From Aestuariispira insulae (GTDB taxonomy: Bacteria > Pseudomonadota > Alphaproteobacteria > UBA8366 > Aestuariispiraceae), in assembly GCF_003385955.1 (NCBI RefSeq), contig NZ_QRDW01000002.1:310001-374000 (forward strand): a stretch of 64,000 bases of DNA. The letters are read 5' to 3'. Below are positions 52,456 through 60,420 of the stretch, one piece after another. Position numbers and translations under genes: made by a program. The notes below the pieces were generated by a model. It saw only the letters and a list, made by a program, of their open reading frames with translations, was not told the origin of the DNA and did not search any database. How positions within the stretch are numbered: the stretch's first letter is position 1; each line of letters starts with the position of its first letter.

Positions 52456-52668
52456 TTACAGGGCAGCGATAACGCCGCCGGAGGTCCGGACCGGTTTGGT
52501 GGCAGACCGGCTGCCGATTTTCAGAAACAGACCTTTTACAAAGCGGCCAGCCGCTTTGAGGCCATCATGCATAGCGTGGCTGCGCAGGACGCGCGCACGG
52601 GCAATGGCTTCATCAATGTCTGCGTTGGAAGGGAATTTCACTTCCGAATTATTCAATACATACTGCAT
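52456..52668 (-). CDS. Small hypothetical protein (70 aa)
   Basis: GGAGAG 6 bases before the ATG and a strong terminator 135 bases beyond the stop support this as a real gene. The protein is basic (IDEAIARARVLRSHAMHDGLKAAGRFVKGLFLKIG) and looks amphipathic. I considered the DUF1127 family but the RRLDDRxLADIG pattern is absent. It is divergent from the LysR regulator gene across a 145-base gap and is therefore a candidate target of it. Function unknown. Confidence 0.65.
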   Translation of the reverse strand: MQYVLNNSEVKFPSNADIDEAIARARVLRSHAMHDGLKAAGRFVKGLFLKIGSRSATKPVRTSGGVIAAL

Positions 52669-52813
52669 GGGTGCTCTCCAGCAAATCGGTTGCTATGGGA
52701 CACCCTCCTTCTCCGAGCGTGAATTTAGACTTGTTCCCCGGCTATTAAAATCATACGAATCATCACATAACTTATGACAATGGGTCAAAAAAGAAGGCAG
52801 GACTGCGCGGGAA

Positions 52814-53737
52814 ATGGACAAGATCGGGGAACTTACGGTATTTGCGAAAGTGGTGGATGAAGGAGGGTTTTCTGCGGCGGCCCGGGCGATGAACCTGACG
52901 CCAAGCGCGGTCAGTAAACAGATCGGGCGCCTGGAAGACCGTCTGGGCACCCGTTTGCTAAACCGCACCACGCGCTCTCTCAGCCTGACCCCGGAAGGCC
53001 GTAATTTCTACGACCGCTGCACCCGAATTCTCACCGACATTGATGATGCCGAAGCCGAGGTGACCCAGGCCCATGATTCGCCGCGCGGTGTTTTGCGCAT
53101 CAGCTGCGGCGTGGCGTTTGGCCGCCATCAGGTCAGCCCCCTGGTACCGGAATTCCTGGAACGTTATCCGGATGTCCAGGTGGAGATGACCCTGACCGAT
53201 TCCGTGGTTGATCTGGTAGAGCAGGGGATTGACCTGGCGGTGCGCTTTGGCGAGCTGCGCGATTCCAGCCTGATCGCCCGTTTCCTTGCGCGGTCCAAGC
53301 GCGCGATCTGTGCCTCCCCGGAATATCTGGCGAAGCATGGCATCCCCCAGACCCCGCAGGACCTGCATGATCATAACTGCCTGTTTTTCTCCAACCTGCC
53401 GCATCTGAATGAATGGATCTTCAAAATGCCGGATGGGGAATTTGCCTTCCAGCCGCAGGGGAATTTCTGCGCCAATAATGGCGAAACCATCCATGAAATG
53501 GTGTTGCACGGCCTGGGCATTGCCCGTCTGGCGGAATTCCTGGTCTCACCGGATGTGCGCGATGGCAAGCTGGAACGGATCCTGACCGATTATTACCGGG
53601 ACATCACCGTACCGATCCATGCGCTCTATCCCACCAGGCGCCATCTCTCGCCCAAATTGCGAGCCTTCCTGGATTTTCTGGTCGAGAAGTTTTCGCCGAT
53701 CCCGCCCTGGGAAATGGAACCCGGCAGCCGAAGCTGA
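52814..53737 (+). CDS. LysR-family transcriptional regulator
   Basis: 307 aa. The N-terminal winged helix is typical: GELTVFAKVVDEGGFSAAARAMNLTPSAVSKQIGRLEDRLGTRLLNRTTRSLSLTPEG. The effector domain (about 90-295) includes RGVLRISCGVAFGRHQVSPLVPEFLERYPDVQVEM and EQGIDLAVRFGEL, as in the CrgA/AaeR-like LysR subgroup that often controls quinone, aromatic or organic acid genes. It is divergent from the 70-aa gene. No metabolic operon lies next to it, so its target is unknown. Confidence 0.9.
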   Translation: MDKIGELTVFAKVVDEGGFSAAARAMNLTPSAVSKQIGRLEDRLGTRLLNRTTRSLSLTPEGRNFYDRCTRILTDIDDAEAEVTQAHDSPRGVLRISCGVAFGRHQVSPLVPEFLERYPDVQVEMTLTDSVVDLVEQGIDLAVRFGELRDSSLIARFLARSKRAICASPEYLAKHGIPQTPQDLHDHNCLFFSNLPHLNEWIFKMPDGEFAFQPQGNFCANNGETIHEMVLHGLGIARLAEFLVSPDVRDGKLERILTDYYRDITVPIHALYPTRRHLSPKLRAFLDFLVEKFSPIPPWEMEPGSRS

Positions 53738-53766
53738 TCCTTGTTCTCTGCAAGTATAATCGTTGG

Positions 53767-53804
53767 AAAAAAAAGAAATCCCGGAAACCGTTTGGTTTCC
53801 GGGA
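53767..53804 (-). terminator. Minus-strand intrinsic terminator with no protein gene upstream
   Basis: TCCCGGAAACC-gttt-GGTTTCCGGGA (53779-53804) has perfect 11-base arms. On the minus strand TTTCTTTTTTTT follows. On the plus strand only AGTTTG follows, so the element is oriented for a minus-strand transcript; it may still partly stop the LysR message. Confidence 0.8.
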
Positions 53805-53848
53805 AGTTTGATGGGTTAGGACAGAAAGTGGGCTTCCCAACGCTGTCG
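53767..53848 (-). ncRNA. Candidate FNR-activated small RNA upstream of suf operon
   Basis: On the minus strand, an FNR-like box (53883-53896) is followed after exactly 22 bases by a -10 element TAATCT (53860-53855). That places the box centre at -41.5 from a start near 53848, the class II FNR position. About 45 bases of unpaired sequence follow, then a perfect 11-base-arm terminator with a run of eight T. No minus-strand protein gene uses this terminator. The predicted RNA is about 80 nt. It is a prediction from promoter and terminator geometry only; no homology to a known RNA is claimed. Confidence 0.45.
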
Positions 53849-53882
53849 AGAATGAGATTAGCGCCCATCAGCCGCGCCGCAA

Positions 53883-53896
53883 TTGATGCAGGTCAA
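53883..53896. promoter_or_regulatory. FNR/CRP-family box
   Basis: TTGATGCAGGTCAA (minus strand TTGACCTGCATCAA) matches the FNR consensus TTGAT-N4-ATCAA at 9 of 10 specified positions. It is 147 bases upstream of the suf regulator start and 22 bases from a minus-strand -10. It could control either side. Confidence 0.6.
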
Positions 53897-53979
53897 GCCA
53901 GACCAAAAAACTTCTCTTTTTGTTAAAAATTTTTGAGCGATCCGCCCCTGCGGCGGTTTGTCCGGGGTGAAATTTATCC

Positions 53980-54007
53980 TTGAATTGGCGCTGAAAAGCA
54001 GTAAATA
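53980..54007 (+). promoter_or_regulatory. Possible suf operon promoter
   Basis: TTGAAT, a 16-base spacer and TAAATA lie 37-64 bases before the rrf2 start codon. The hexamers match the sigma-70 consensus moderately. It is the best candidate in the leader. Confidence 0.35.
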
Positions 54008-54043
54008 CACAATCAGGACCAAAATGGTACGGTTTAGGATTCC

Positions 54044-54508
54044 ATGTTCAGACTGAGCAAACTGACAGATTACGGATTTGTGCTGCTGGCCCATATGACC
54101 GGCCGTGCTGGCGAAACCGTGACCGCGCCCGAACTGGCGGAAGCAACCGCATTGCCGCAGCCGACCGTGGCCAAGACACTGAAAGCGCTGGCAAAGGCCG
54201 GTGTTGTGGTCTCCCATCGCGGGGTGGGCGGCGGCTACAGTCTGGACCGGGCACCGGATGATATTTCCGTGGCCGAGATAATATCCGCTATGGAAGGGCC
54301 GGTGGCACTGACCGCCTGTGTGGAAGGGGCCGAGCATCAATGTGATGTGGAAAGTTGCTGCCCCATGCGCGGGCATTGGGATTCCATCAACCATGCGGTC
54401 AAAACGGCATTGGAAGGGATCTCGCTTGCCGATGTCTCGTCCAAAAATAACGTGCCGGATTTTATAAATATGGATCAACCTGCGCCGTCTTTTGCGCAGG
54501 GCAGCTAA
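54044..54508 (+). CDS. Rrf2-family SUF system regulator
   Basis: 154 aa. Rrf2 winged helix (MFRLSKLTDYGFVLLAHMTG, PELAEATALPQPTVAKTLKALAKAGVVVSHRGVGGGYSL). The cluster-binding region ACVEGAEHQCDVESCCPMRG holds the spaced cysteines expected of an IscR/SufR-like Fe-S sensor. As the first gene of the suf operon it fits the alphaproteobacterial SUF-type regulator, which represses the operon when Fe-S clusters are sufficient. The next gene follows after 18 bases. Confidence 0.9.
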   Translation: MFRLSKLTDYGFVLLAHMTGRAGETVTAPELAEATALPQPTVAKTLKALAKAGVVVSHRGVGGGYSLDRAPDDISVAEIISAMEGPVALTACVEGAEHQCDVESCCPMRGHWDSINHAVKTALEGISLADVSSKNNVPDFINMDQPAPSFAQGS

Positions 54509-54526
54509 TTATCGGAAGTCAGGAAT

Positions 54527-56005
54527 ATGGCGGCAACAACCGAAACCATCGAACAAGTCAAAGAACTGGGTGGCGGCGACAAATACAAACATGGCTTTGT
54601 TACCGACATCGAGATGGAATTTGCGCCCAAGGGCTTGAATGAAGATATCGTGCGCTTCATCTCGGCGAAAAAGGAAGAACCGGAATGGCTGCTGGAATGG
54701 CGGCTGAAGGCGTTTGAGCGCTGGAAAACCATGCCGGAACCCGATTGGGCCAAGCTGGATGTGCCGCCGATCGATTATAACGACATTTATTATTTTGCAG
54801 CGCCCAAGCGTGACGAGGACAAGCCCCAGTCCCTGGACGAGGTCGACCCGAAATTGCTGGAAACCTATGCAAAGCTGGGCATTCCCTTGAAGGAACAGGA
54901 AGTTCTGGCCGGTGTTGCCGGCGCGCCGACGGTTGCGGTCGATGCGGTGTTTGATTCCGTTTCCGTCGCGACCACTTACCGGAAAACCCTGGAGGAAAAG
55001 GGCATCATTTTCTGTTCCATTTCGGAAGCGGTCCACACCCATCCCGAACTGGTGAAGAAATATCTGGGTTCGGTTGTGCCCTATTCAGATAATAAACATG
55101 CCTGCCTGAACAGCGCGGTCTTCACTGACGGATCCTTTGTTTATATTCCGAAGGGCGTGCGCTGCCCGATGGAGCTTTCCACCTATTTCCGGATCAATGC
55201 GGAAAATACCGGTCAGTTCGAACGGACCCTGATTGTCGCCGATGAAGGGTCTTATGTCTCTTACCTGGAAGGGTGCACCGCGCCCCAGCGAGATGAAAAC
55301 CAGCTGCATGCTGCGGTTGTTGAGCTGGTGACCCTTGATGATGCCGAGATCAAATATTCCACCGTCCAGAACTGGTATCCGGGCGATGAGGAAGGCCGTG
55401 GCGGGATTTATAACTTTGTGACCAAACGCGGTGCCTGCCGCGGGCGCAATTCCAAGATTAGCTGGACCCAGGTGGAAACCGGCTCCGCGATCACCTGGAA
55501 ATATCCAAGCTGCATTCTGCAGGGCGATAATTCGGTGGGCGAGTTTTATTCGGTTGCCATCACCAACAACCGCCAGCAGGCCGACACCGGTACCAAGATG
55601 ATCCATCTGGGGAAAAACACCCGGTCCAAGATCATCTCCAAGGGGATTTCCGCCGGTCGGTCGCAGCAGACTTATCGTGGGTTGGTGCGCATGTCGCCGA
55701 AGGCGGAAAGTGCGCGCAACTATACCCAATGCGACAGCCTGCTGATTGGCGATCAATGCGGGGCCCATACCACGCCCTATATCGAAAGCCGCAATGCCAG
55801 CGCCAAGGTCGAGCATGAAGCGACAACGTCGAAGATCAGTGAGGATCAGCTGTTTTATTGCCTGCAGCGCGGCATGTCGGAAGAAGATGCGGTCTCCCTC
55901 ATCGTTAATGGTTTCTGCAAGGAAGTGATGCAGACCTTGCCGATGGAATTTGCGGTGGAAGCACAGAAATTGATCGGGATCAGCCTGGAAGGCAGCGTCG
56001 GTTAA
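54527..56005 (+). CDS. sufB: Fe-S cluster assembly scaffold subunit SufB
   Basis: 492 aa, full length. SufB forms the SufBC2D scaffold on which clusters are made. Signatures: [23 protein letters not shown] at the N-terminus, [41 protein letters not shown], the beta-helix core [38 protein letters not shown], and near the end [20 protein letters not shown] with the conserved cysteine, followed by [22 protein letters not shown]. It is the second gene of the suf operon. Confidence 0.97.
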   Translation: MAATTETIEQVKELGGGDKYKHGFVTDIEMEFAPKGLNEDIVRFISAKKEEPEWLLEWRLKAFERWKTMPEPDWAKLDVPPIDYNDIYYFAAPKRDEDKPQSLDEVDPKLLETYAKLGIPLKEQEVLAGVAGAPTVAVDAVFDSVSVATTYRKTLEEKGIIFCSISEAVHTHPELVKKYLGSVVPYSDNKHACLNSAVFTDGSFVYIPKGVRCPMELSTYFRINAENTGQFERTLIVADEGSYVSYLEGCTAPQRDENQLHAAVVELVTLDDAEIKYSTVQNWYPGDEEGRGGIYNFVTKRGACRGRNSKISWTQVETGSAITWKYPSCILQGDNSVGEFYSVAITNNRQQADTGTKMIHLGKNTRSKIISKGISAGRSQQTYRGLVRMSPKAESARNYTQCDSLLIGDQCGAHTTPYIESRNASAKVEHEATTSKISEDQLFYCLQRGMSEEDAVSLIVNGFCKEVMQTLPMEFAVEAQKLIGISLEGSVG

Positions 56006-56063
56006 GACGCCCTCCGGCTGCCCCGAATTGAACAAGAATTAGAGAAGATCAGGAATTTCAGAA

Positions 56064-56816
56064 ATGTCACTGTTGGAAATCAAAGACCTGCAAGCCACCG
56101 TTGGCGAGAAACAGATCCTCAAAGGGTTGAACCTGACCCTGCGTCCGGGCGAGGTGCATGCCATCATGGGCCCGAACGGGGCGGGCAAGAGCACGCTGGG
56201 CTACAGCCTGGCCGGCCGCGACGGCTATGAAGTGACCGGCGGGTCCGTGACATTCGACGGCAAGGACCTGTTGGAAATGGACCCCAGTGAGCGCGCCAAT
56301 GAAGGTCTGTTCCTCGCATTCCAATATCCGGTCGAGATCCCGGGCGTAGCGGGCACCACTTTCCTGAAACATGCTCTGAATGCCAAGCGCCGCCATCATG
56401 GCGAGGAAGAGCTGGACGGTCTTGAGTTTGTGAAATTCCTGCGCGGCAAGGCCAAGGAACTGGGCATGAATGACGAGATGTTGAAGCGCCCGGTCAATGT
56501 CGGTTTCTCCGGTGGCGAGAAAAAACGCAACGAAACCCTGCAGATGTCGGTGCTGGAACCGAAGCTTGCCGTTCTGGATGAAACCGATTCCGGTCTGGAT
56601 ATCGATGCGCTGCGCGTGGTGGCCGACGGGGTGAACCGCCTGCGTTCGCCGGATCGTGCCATTCTGGTGATCACCCATTACCAGCGCCTGCTGGATTATC
56701 TGGTGCCGGATTTTGTCCATGTCCTGGCCGACGGCAAGATTGTCAAATCCGGGGATAAGTCTCTGGCGCTGGAGCTGGAAGAAAAAGGCTATGCCGAATT
56801 TGTGTCGGCGGCGTGA
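56064..56816 (+). CDS. sufC: Fe-S cluster assembly ATPase SufC
   Basis: 250 aa. The ABC-type ATPase of the SufBC2D complex. Walker A is GPNGAGKST, the ABC signature is FSGGEKKRNETLQM, and Walker B is LAVLDETDSGLDIDAL, with D-loop; the ETDSGLDID form is typical of SufC. It starts 58 bases after sufB and its stop overlaps the sufD start by 4 bases, so SufC and SufD are translationally coupled. Confidence 0.97.
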   Translation: MSLLEIKDLQATVGEKQILKGLNLTLRPGEVHAIMGPNGAGKSTLGYSLAGRDGYEVTGGSVTFDGKDLLEMDPSERANEGLFLAFQYPVEIPGVAGTTFLKHALNAKRRHHGEEELDGLEFVKFLRGKAKELGMNDEMLKRPVNVGFSGGEKKRNETLQMSVLEPKLAVLDETDSGLDIDALRVVADGVNRLRSPDRAILVITHYQRLLDYLVPDFVHVLADGKIVKSGDKSLALELEEKGYAEFVSAA

Positions 56817-58102
56817 GTGAGGCGGATATGTCGGAAATGATTGACCCCTTCATCAAAGCCCTGGACCAGGTGGAACAGACCGGTCCGGCCTGGCTGGATG
56901 CCCTGCGTAAACAAGGTGCGCAAGATTACCGCACGCTGGCTTTGCCGCACGTAAAATTGGAACAATGGAAATACACCAATCTGAAGGATCTGCGCGGCGC
57001 CGAGATCGCGGCTGCGGATGCGGCTTTGTTGGATGCGCTTCCGGCGACCCTGCCGGACCTGGATGCCTATCGTCTTGTGCTGGTTAATGGCCGATTTGAC
57101 GCCGACTTGTCGGATCTGGGGGGCCTCTCCGACAAAGCATTGGTCAAAGGCTTGGAGCAGGCGCTTGAAGATGGTGATATCGAGACGCTTGGCGGCGGTT
57201 TCGAAGATGCTGCGCTGGTCTCATTAAGTGACGCGCTCCTGCGGGACGGCGCCTTCATCCGCATCAAGCGTGGCCATATGCTGGACAAGCCGATCCATCT
57301 GGTCATCCTCAGCGTTGGCAGTGACAAGCTGACCGCCAGCCATCCACGCATCGTGATTGATATGCAGGACGGTGCCAGCGCGACGGTTATCGAAACCCAT
57401 ATGGGGGCCAATGACAGCGCAGTTGTCTCCCTGCCGGTCAGCGAGGTCACGGTTGCCGAGAAGGCCCGTCTTGGCCATTACAAGCAACAGCTGGACAACG
57501 CGCAGAGCTACCATCTGGCCCATAGTGCGGTGACGGTTGCCGAAGGGGCCACCTATGACAGTTTCGTGCTGCAGCTGGGCGGCAAGCTTGCCCGCTGTGA
57601 TGTGCGTTGCCTGATCGATGGTGCGCATGCCGATGTGCGGGTCAATGGTGCCTATCATGCGGGCAACGGGCAGCATGTGGACAATACCAGCTTCATCGAT
57701 CATGCAGCCCCCGATGCCAAAAGCGCCGAAAATTTCCGCGGTGTTTTGGATGGTGACGGGCGCGGTGTGTTCCAGGGCAAGATCCTGGTGCGCCAGATCG
57801 CGCAAGGCACCGACGGCCAGCAGATGAACCGGGCGCTGCTGCTCTCCGAAAAAGCTGAGATCGACAGCAAGCCGGAGCTGGAGATTTATGCCGATGACGT
57901 CAAATGCTCTCATGGCGCGACCGCGGGCGACATGGATGAAGACCAGCTTTTTTATCTGATGGCACGCGGCATTGATGCTGATACTGCCCGCAAGCTTCTG
58001 ATCCAGGCTTTCCTGTTCGATGTCCTGAACGAGATTGATTATGCCCCGGCGCGGGAGATCTTCCATGATGCCATCGCTGCCAAATTGGGAGAGATCGCAT
58101 GA
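56813..58102 (+). CDS. sufD: Fe-S cluster assembly subunit SufD
   Basis: 429 aa, partner of SufB in the scaffold. The C-terminal SUFBD core has the beta-helix pattern RCDVRCLIDGAHADVRVNGAYHAGNGQHVDNTSFIDH, FRGVLDGDGRGVFQGKILVRQIAQGTDGQQMNRALLLSEKAEIDSKPELEIYADDVKCSHGATAGDMDEDQLFYLMARGI, where the conserved DDVKCSHGAT has the cysteine and histidine used in cluster assembly. The N-terminal part (1-180) is variable as in other SufD. Coupled to sufC and sufS by 4-base overlaps. Confidence 0.97.
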   Translation: MSEADMSEMIDPFIKALDQVEQTGPAWLDALRKQGAQDYRTLALPHVKLEQWKYTNLKDLRGAEIAAADAALLDALPATLPDLDAYRLVLVNGRFDADLSDLGGLSDKALVKGLEQALEDGDIETLGGGFEDAALVSLSDALLRDGAFIRIKRGHMLDKPIHLVILSVGSDKLTASHPRIVIDMQDGASATVIETHMGANDSAVVSLPVSEVTVAEKARLGHYKQQLDNAQSYHLAHSAVTVAEGATYDSFVLQLGGKLARCDVRCLIDGAHADVRVNGAYHAGNGQHVDNTSFIDHAAPDAKSAENFRGVLDGDGRGVFQGKILVRQIAQGTDGQQMNRALLLSEKAEIDSKPELEIYADDVKCSHGATAGDMDEDQLFYLMARGIDADTARKLLIQAFLFDVLNEIDYAPAREIFHDAIAAKLGEIA

Positions 58103-59349
58103 GTGAACAGGCGATGAGTGCTGCCAACGATTTCTACGACTTGGAGGCGATCCGGGCCGATTTCCCGATTTTGCAGGAAAAGGTCCATGGTCATCCGCTT
58201 TGTTTCCTGGATAACGGGGCCTCCGCGCAAAAACCCCTGGCGGTGATCAATGCCATGCGTTCTGTCTATGAGGAATGCTATGCCAATGTGCATCGCGGGG
58301 CCTACAGCTTCTCTGAACAAACCACCTTTGCTTATGAGCAGGCCCGGCGGAAGATCCAGGCCTATCTGAATGCAAGATCCGAGAAGGAAATCATCTTCAC
58401 CGGCAATGCTACAGGCGCAATCAACCTGGTTGCCCATGCTTTTGGCCGCGGCTTGTTGAAAGCGGGTGACGAGGTGATCATCTCCGAGATGGAGCATCAT
58501 TCCAATATCGTGCCCTGGCAGATGCTGCGCGATGAGAAGGGGATCGTACTGAAAGTCGCCCCCATCTCTGATGATGGCGCTTTCCGGTTCGATGAGTTTA
58601 AGGCGCTGTTGAGCGACAAAACCAAACTGGTGGCGGTCACCCATGTTTCCAACGTGCTGGGCACGGTGACCCCTGCAAAGCAGATTGTCGAGGCAGCCCA
58701 TGACATGGGCGCAAAGGTCCTGTTCGACGGCAGCCAGGCGGTGATGCATATGCCGATTGATGTCCAGGATCTGGATTGCGATTTCTACGTCTTTACCGGA
58801 CACAAGCTTTATGGCCCGTCCGGGATCGGTGTTCTTTATGGCAAGGAAGCCCTGCTGGATGCCATGCCACCCTTTTTGGGTGGGGGTGACATGATCGCCA
58901 GCGTGACGTTGGAACAATCCACCTGGGCGGAACTGCCGGCGAAATTTGAGGCGGGCACCCCGCCGATCGTGCAGGCGATTGGCCTTGGCGCGGCGGTGGA
59001 TTATGTCAGTTCAGTCGGCCTGGAGCGCATAGCCCGGCATGAGCAGGGATTGCTGAATTATGCAACCCAGCAATTGGCCTCTGTTGACGGGCTGCGCCTG
59101 GTCGGCACGGCCCCGGCCAAGACCTCGGTCGTATCCTTCGTGATAGACGGGACCCATCCCCATGATGTGGCCACCATCGTTGACCAGAAGGGGGTTGCCA
59201 TCCGGGCCGGGCATCATTGCGCAGAACCGCTGATGCATCGCATGGGAGTCACGGGCACCTCTCGGGCATCCTTTGGCATGTATAACAGCAAGGAGGAAGT
59301 GGATGTGCTGGTGTCCTCACTGCAGAAGGTCAAGGAGATATTCGGTTGA
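58099..59349 (+). CDS. sufS: Cysteine desulfurase SufS
   Basis: 416 aa. A group II PLP-dependent cysteine desulfurase that supplies sulfur to the SUF scaffold. PLP lysine region FDGSQAVMHMPIDVQDLDCDFYVFTGHKLYGPSGIGVLYG (Lys in TGHKLYG). The catalytic cysteine is in AGHHCAEPLMHRMG. The N-terminal FLDNGASAQKP and the EMEHHSNIVPWQ block are classic. It overlaps the genes on both sides by 4 bases. No sufE/sufU gene follows; the sulfur acceptor is presumably encoded elsewhere. Confidence 0.97.
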   Translation: MSEQAMSAANDFYDLEAIRADFPILQEKVHGHPLCFLDNGASAQKPLAVINAMRSVYEECYANVHRGAYSFSEQTTFAYEQARRKIQAYLNARSEKEIIFTGNATGAINLVAHAFGRGLLKAGDEVIISEMEHHSNIVPWQMLRDEKGIVLKVAPISDDGAFRFDEFKALLSDKTKLVAVTHVSNVLGTVTPAKQIVEAAHDMGAKVLFDGSQAVMHMPIDVQDLDCDFYVFTGHKLYGPSGIGVLYGKEALLDAMPPFLGGGDMIASVTLEQSTWAELPAKFEAGTPPIVQAIGLGAAVDYVSSVGLERIARHEQGLLNYATQQLASVDGLRLVGTAPAKTSVVSFVIDGTHPHDVATIVDQKGVAIRAGHHCAEPLMHRMGVTGTSRASFGMYNSKEEVDVLVSSLQKVKEIFG

Positions 59350-59807
59350 TGGATGATCGTGACCAGAACACAACGGGCGGCCTGAGCGAAGATCTGCTGA
59401 CCCAGGCCAGCATGGGCCATCCCTATGGTAGCTTCATGCCCGGTCCCTCGGCCGAAGAGGGCATGCAGGCCAAGGCCGGTGAAAAACTGGCGGATGGTGA
59501 GGAAAAGGCTGACCACGAAGCCATGCTTGATGGGCTGCGCACGGTCTATGATCCTGAAATTCCGGTGAATATTTATGACCTGGGCCTAATCTATGAATGC
59601 GAAATGGATGAGGCGGGCGATGTGGCGGTGACCATGACGCTGACCGCGCCGGCCTGTCCGGTGGCCGGGGAAATGCCCGGCCAGGTGGCCCAGGCGGTTG
59701 CCAATGTGGCCGGGGTCGGTGAAGTGACTGTAACCCTGACCTGGGAACCGGCATGGACGCCGGATCGTATGTCGGATGATGCCAAAATGGCACTGGATTA
59801 TTTCTGA
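59346..59807 (+). CDS. SUF-associated MIP18/DUF59 protein (SufT-like)
   Basis: 153 aa. After an acidic low-complexity N-terminus of about 50 residues, the DUF59/MIP18 domain begins at DGLRTVYDPEIPVNIYDLGLIYECEMDE and includes TMTLTAPACPVAGEMPGQVAQAVANVAGVGEVTVTLTWEP, with the conserved cysteine in APACPV. Members assist late Fe-S cluster assembly or transfer to targets. This family regularly follows sufS in Alphaproteobacteria. Start overlaps the sufS stop by 4 bases. Confidence 0.9.
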   Translation: MMDDRDQNTTGGLSEDLLTQASMGHPYGSFMPGPSAEEGMQAKAGEKLADGEEKADHEAMLDGLRTVYDPEIPVNIYDLGLIYECEMDEAGDVAVTMTLTAPACPVAGEMPGQVAQAVANVAGVGEVTVTLTWEPAWTPDRMSDDAKMALDYF

Positions 59808-59900
59808 TCGGGGATGATCGGGCAATTGCGATCGGCGGGTCGGACACCCATATATAGAAAAGACCGATCCGATGGGTTTGAAGTTAGGAGAGTGAATTCG

Positions 59901-60248
59901 ATGTTCGGAACAGGTGCTCCCATATTGACGCTGACGGATGCCGCGGCCGATCGGGTGCGGGAACTTATGGATCAGGGCGATAACGAGGTGCTGGGCCTGC
60001 GTGTCGGTGTGTCCTCGAAGGGCTGTTCGGGGCTTTCCTATGTGGTGGAATATGCCAAGGAACAAAAACAGTTCGAAGAAGTGGTCGAAGATAAAGGGGT
60101 TCGCATCTTTGTTGATCCGGCGGCGGTCATGTTCATCATCGGCTCGCAGATGGATTATGTGGAAAGCAAACTGGATTCTCGCTTTACCTTCTCCAATCCC
60201 AATGAAACAGCTAGGTGTGGTTGCGGCGAAAGTTTCAGTACACAGTGA
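59901..60248 (+). CDS. sufA: A-type Fe-S carrier protein SufA/IscA
   Basis: 115 aa from the ATG at 59901, where AGGAG lies eleven bases ahead; the longer frame from 59814 is not supported. HesB/IscA family: LTLTDAAADRVRELMDQG, VSSKGCSGLSYVVEYA (first cysteine), and the C-terminal NETARCGCGESFS with the CxC motif. Together these three cysteines hold a [2Fe-2S] or [4Fe-4S] cluster for delivery to apoproteins. It is the last gene of the operon, followed by a terminator. Confidence 0.93.
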   Translation: MFGTGAPILTLTDAAADRVRELMDQGDNEVLGLRVGVSSKGCSGLSYVVEYAKEQKQFEEVVEDKGVRIFVDPAAVMFIIGSQMDYVESKLDSRFTFSNPNETARCGCGESFSTQ

Positions 60249-60281
60249 TGCTGCCGCAGCGGTTTGGCCGTATTCCCAGGA

Positions 60282-60309
60282 ACCCCGTCATGAATGTGAC
60301 GGGGTTTTT
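60282..60309 (+). terminator. Intrinsic terminator of the suf operon
   Basis: ACCCCGTCA-tgaatg-TGACGGGGT with 9-base perfect arms followed by TTTTC. It lies 34 bases after the sufA stop. Confidence 0.9.
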
Positions 60310-60420
60310 CATTTTCCGCAGAGAGGTGGTAGTTGGGTCTAATTCACGCAATTTAGTCGTATTTTAACTAAATGATAGCATCCTAATCAGGTTGCATCTT
60401 GTCAAAATCGGAAAAAGATC

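Noticed and set aside
51768-52668. Insertion element or integron around the recombinase-like gene
   Set aside because: No terminal inverted repeats, target duplications, transposase or att-like repeats were seen on either side.
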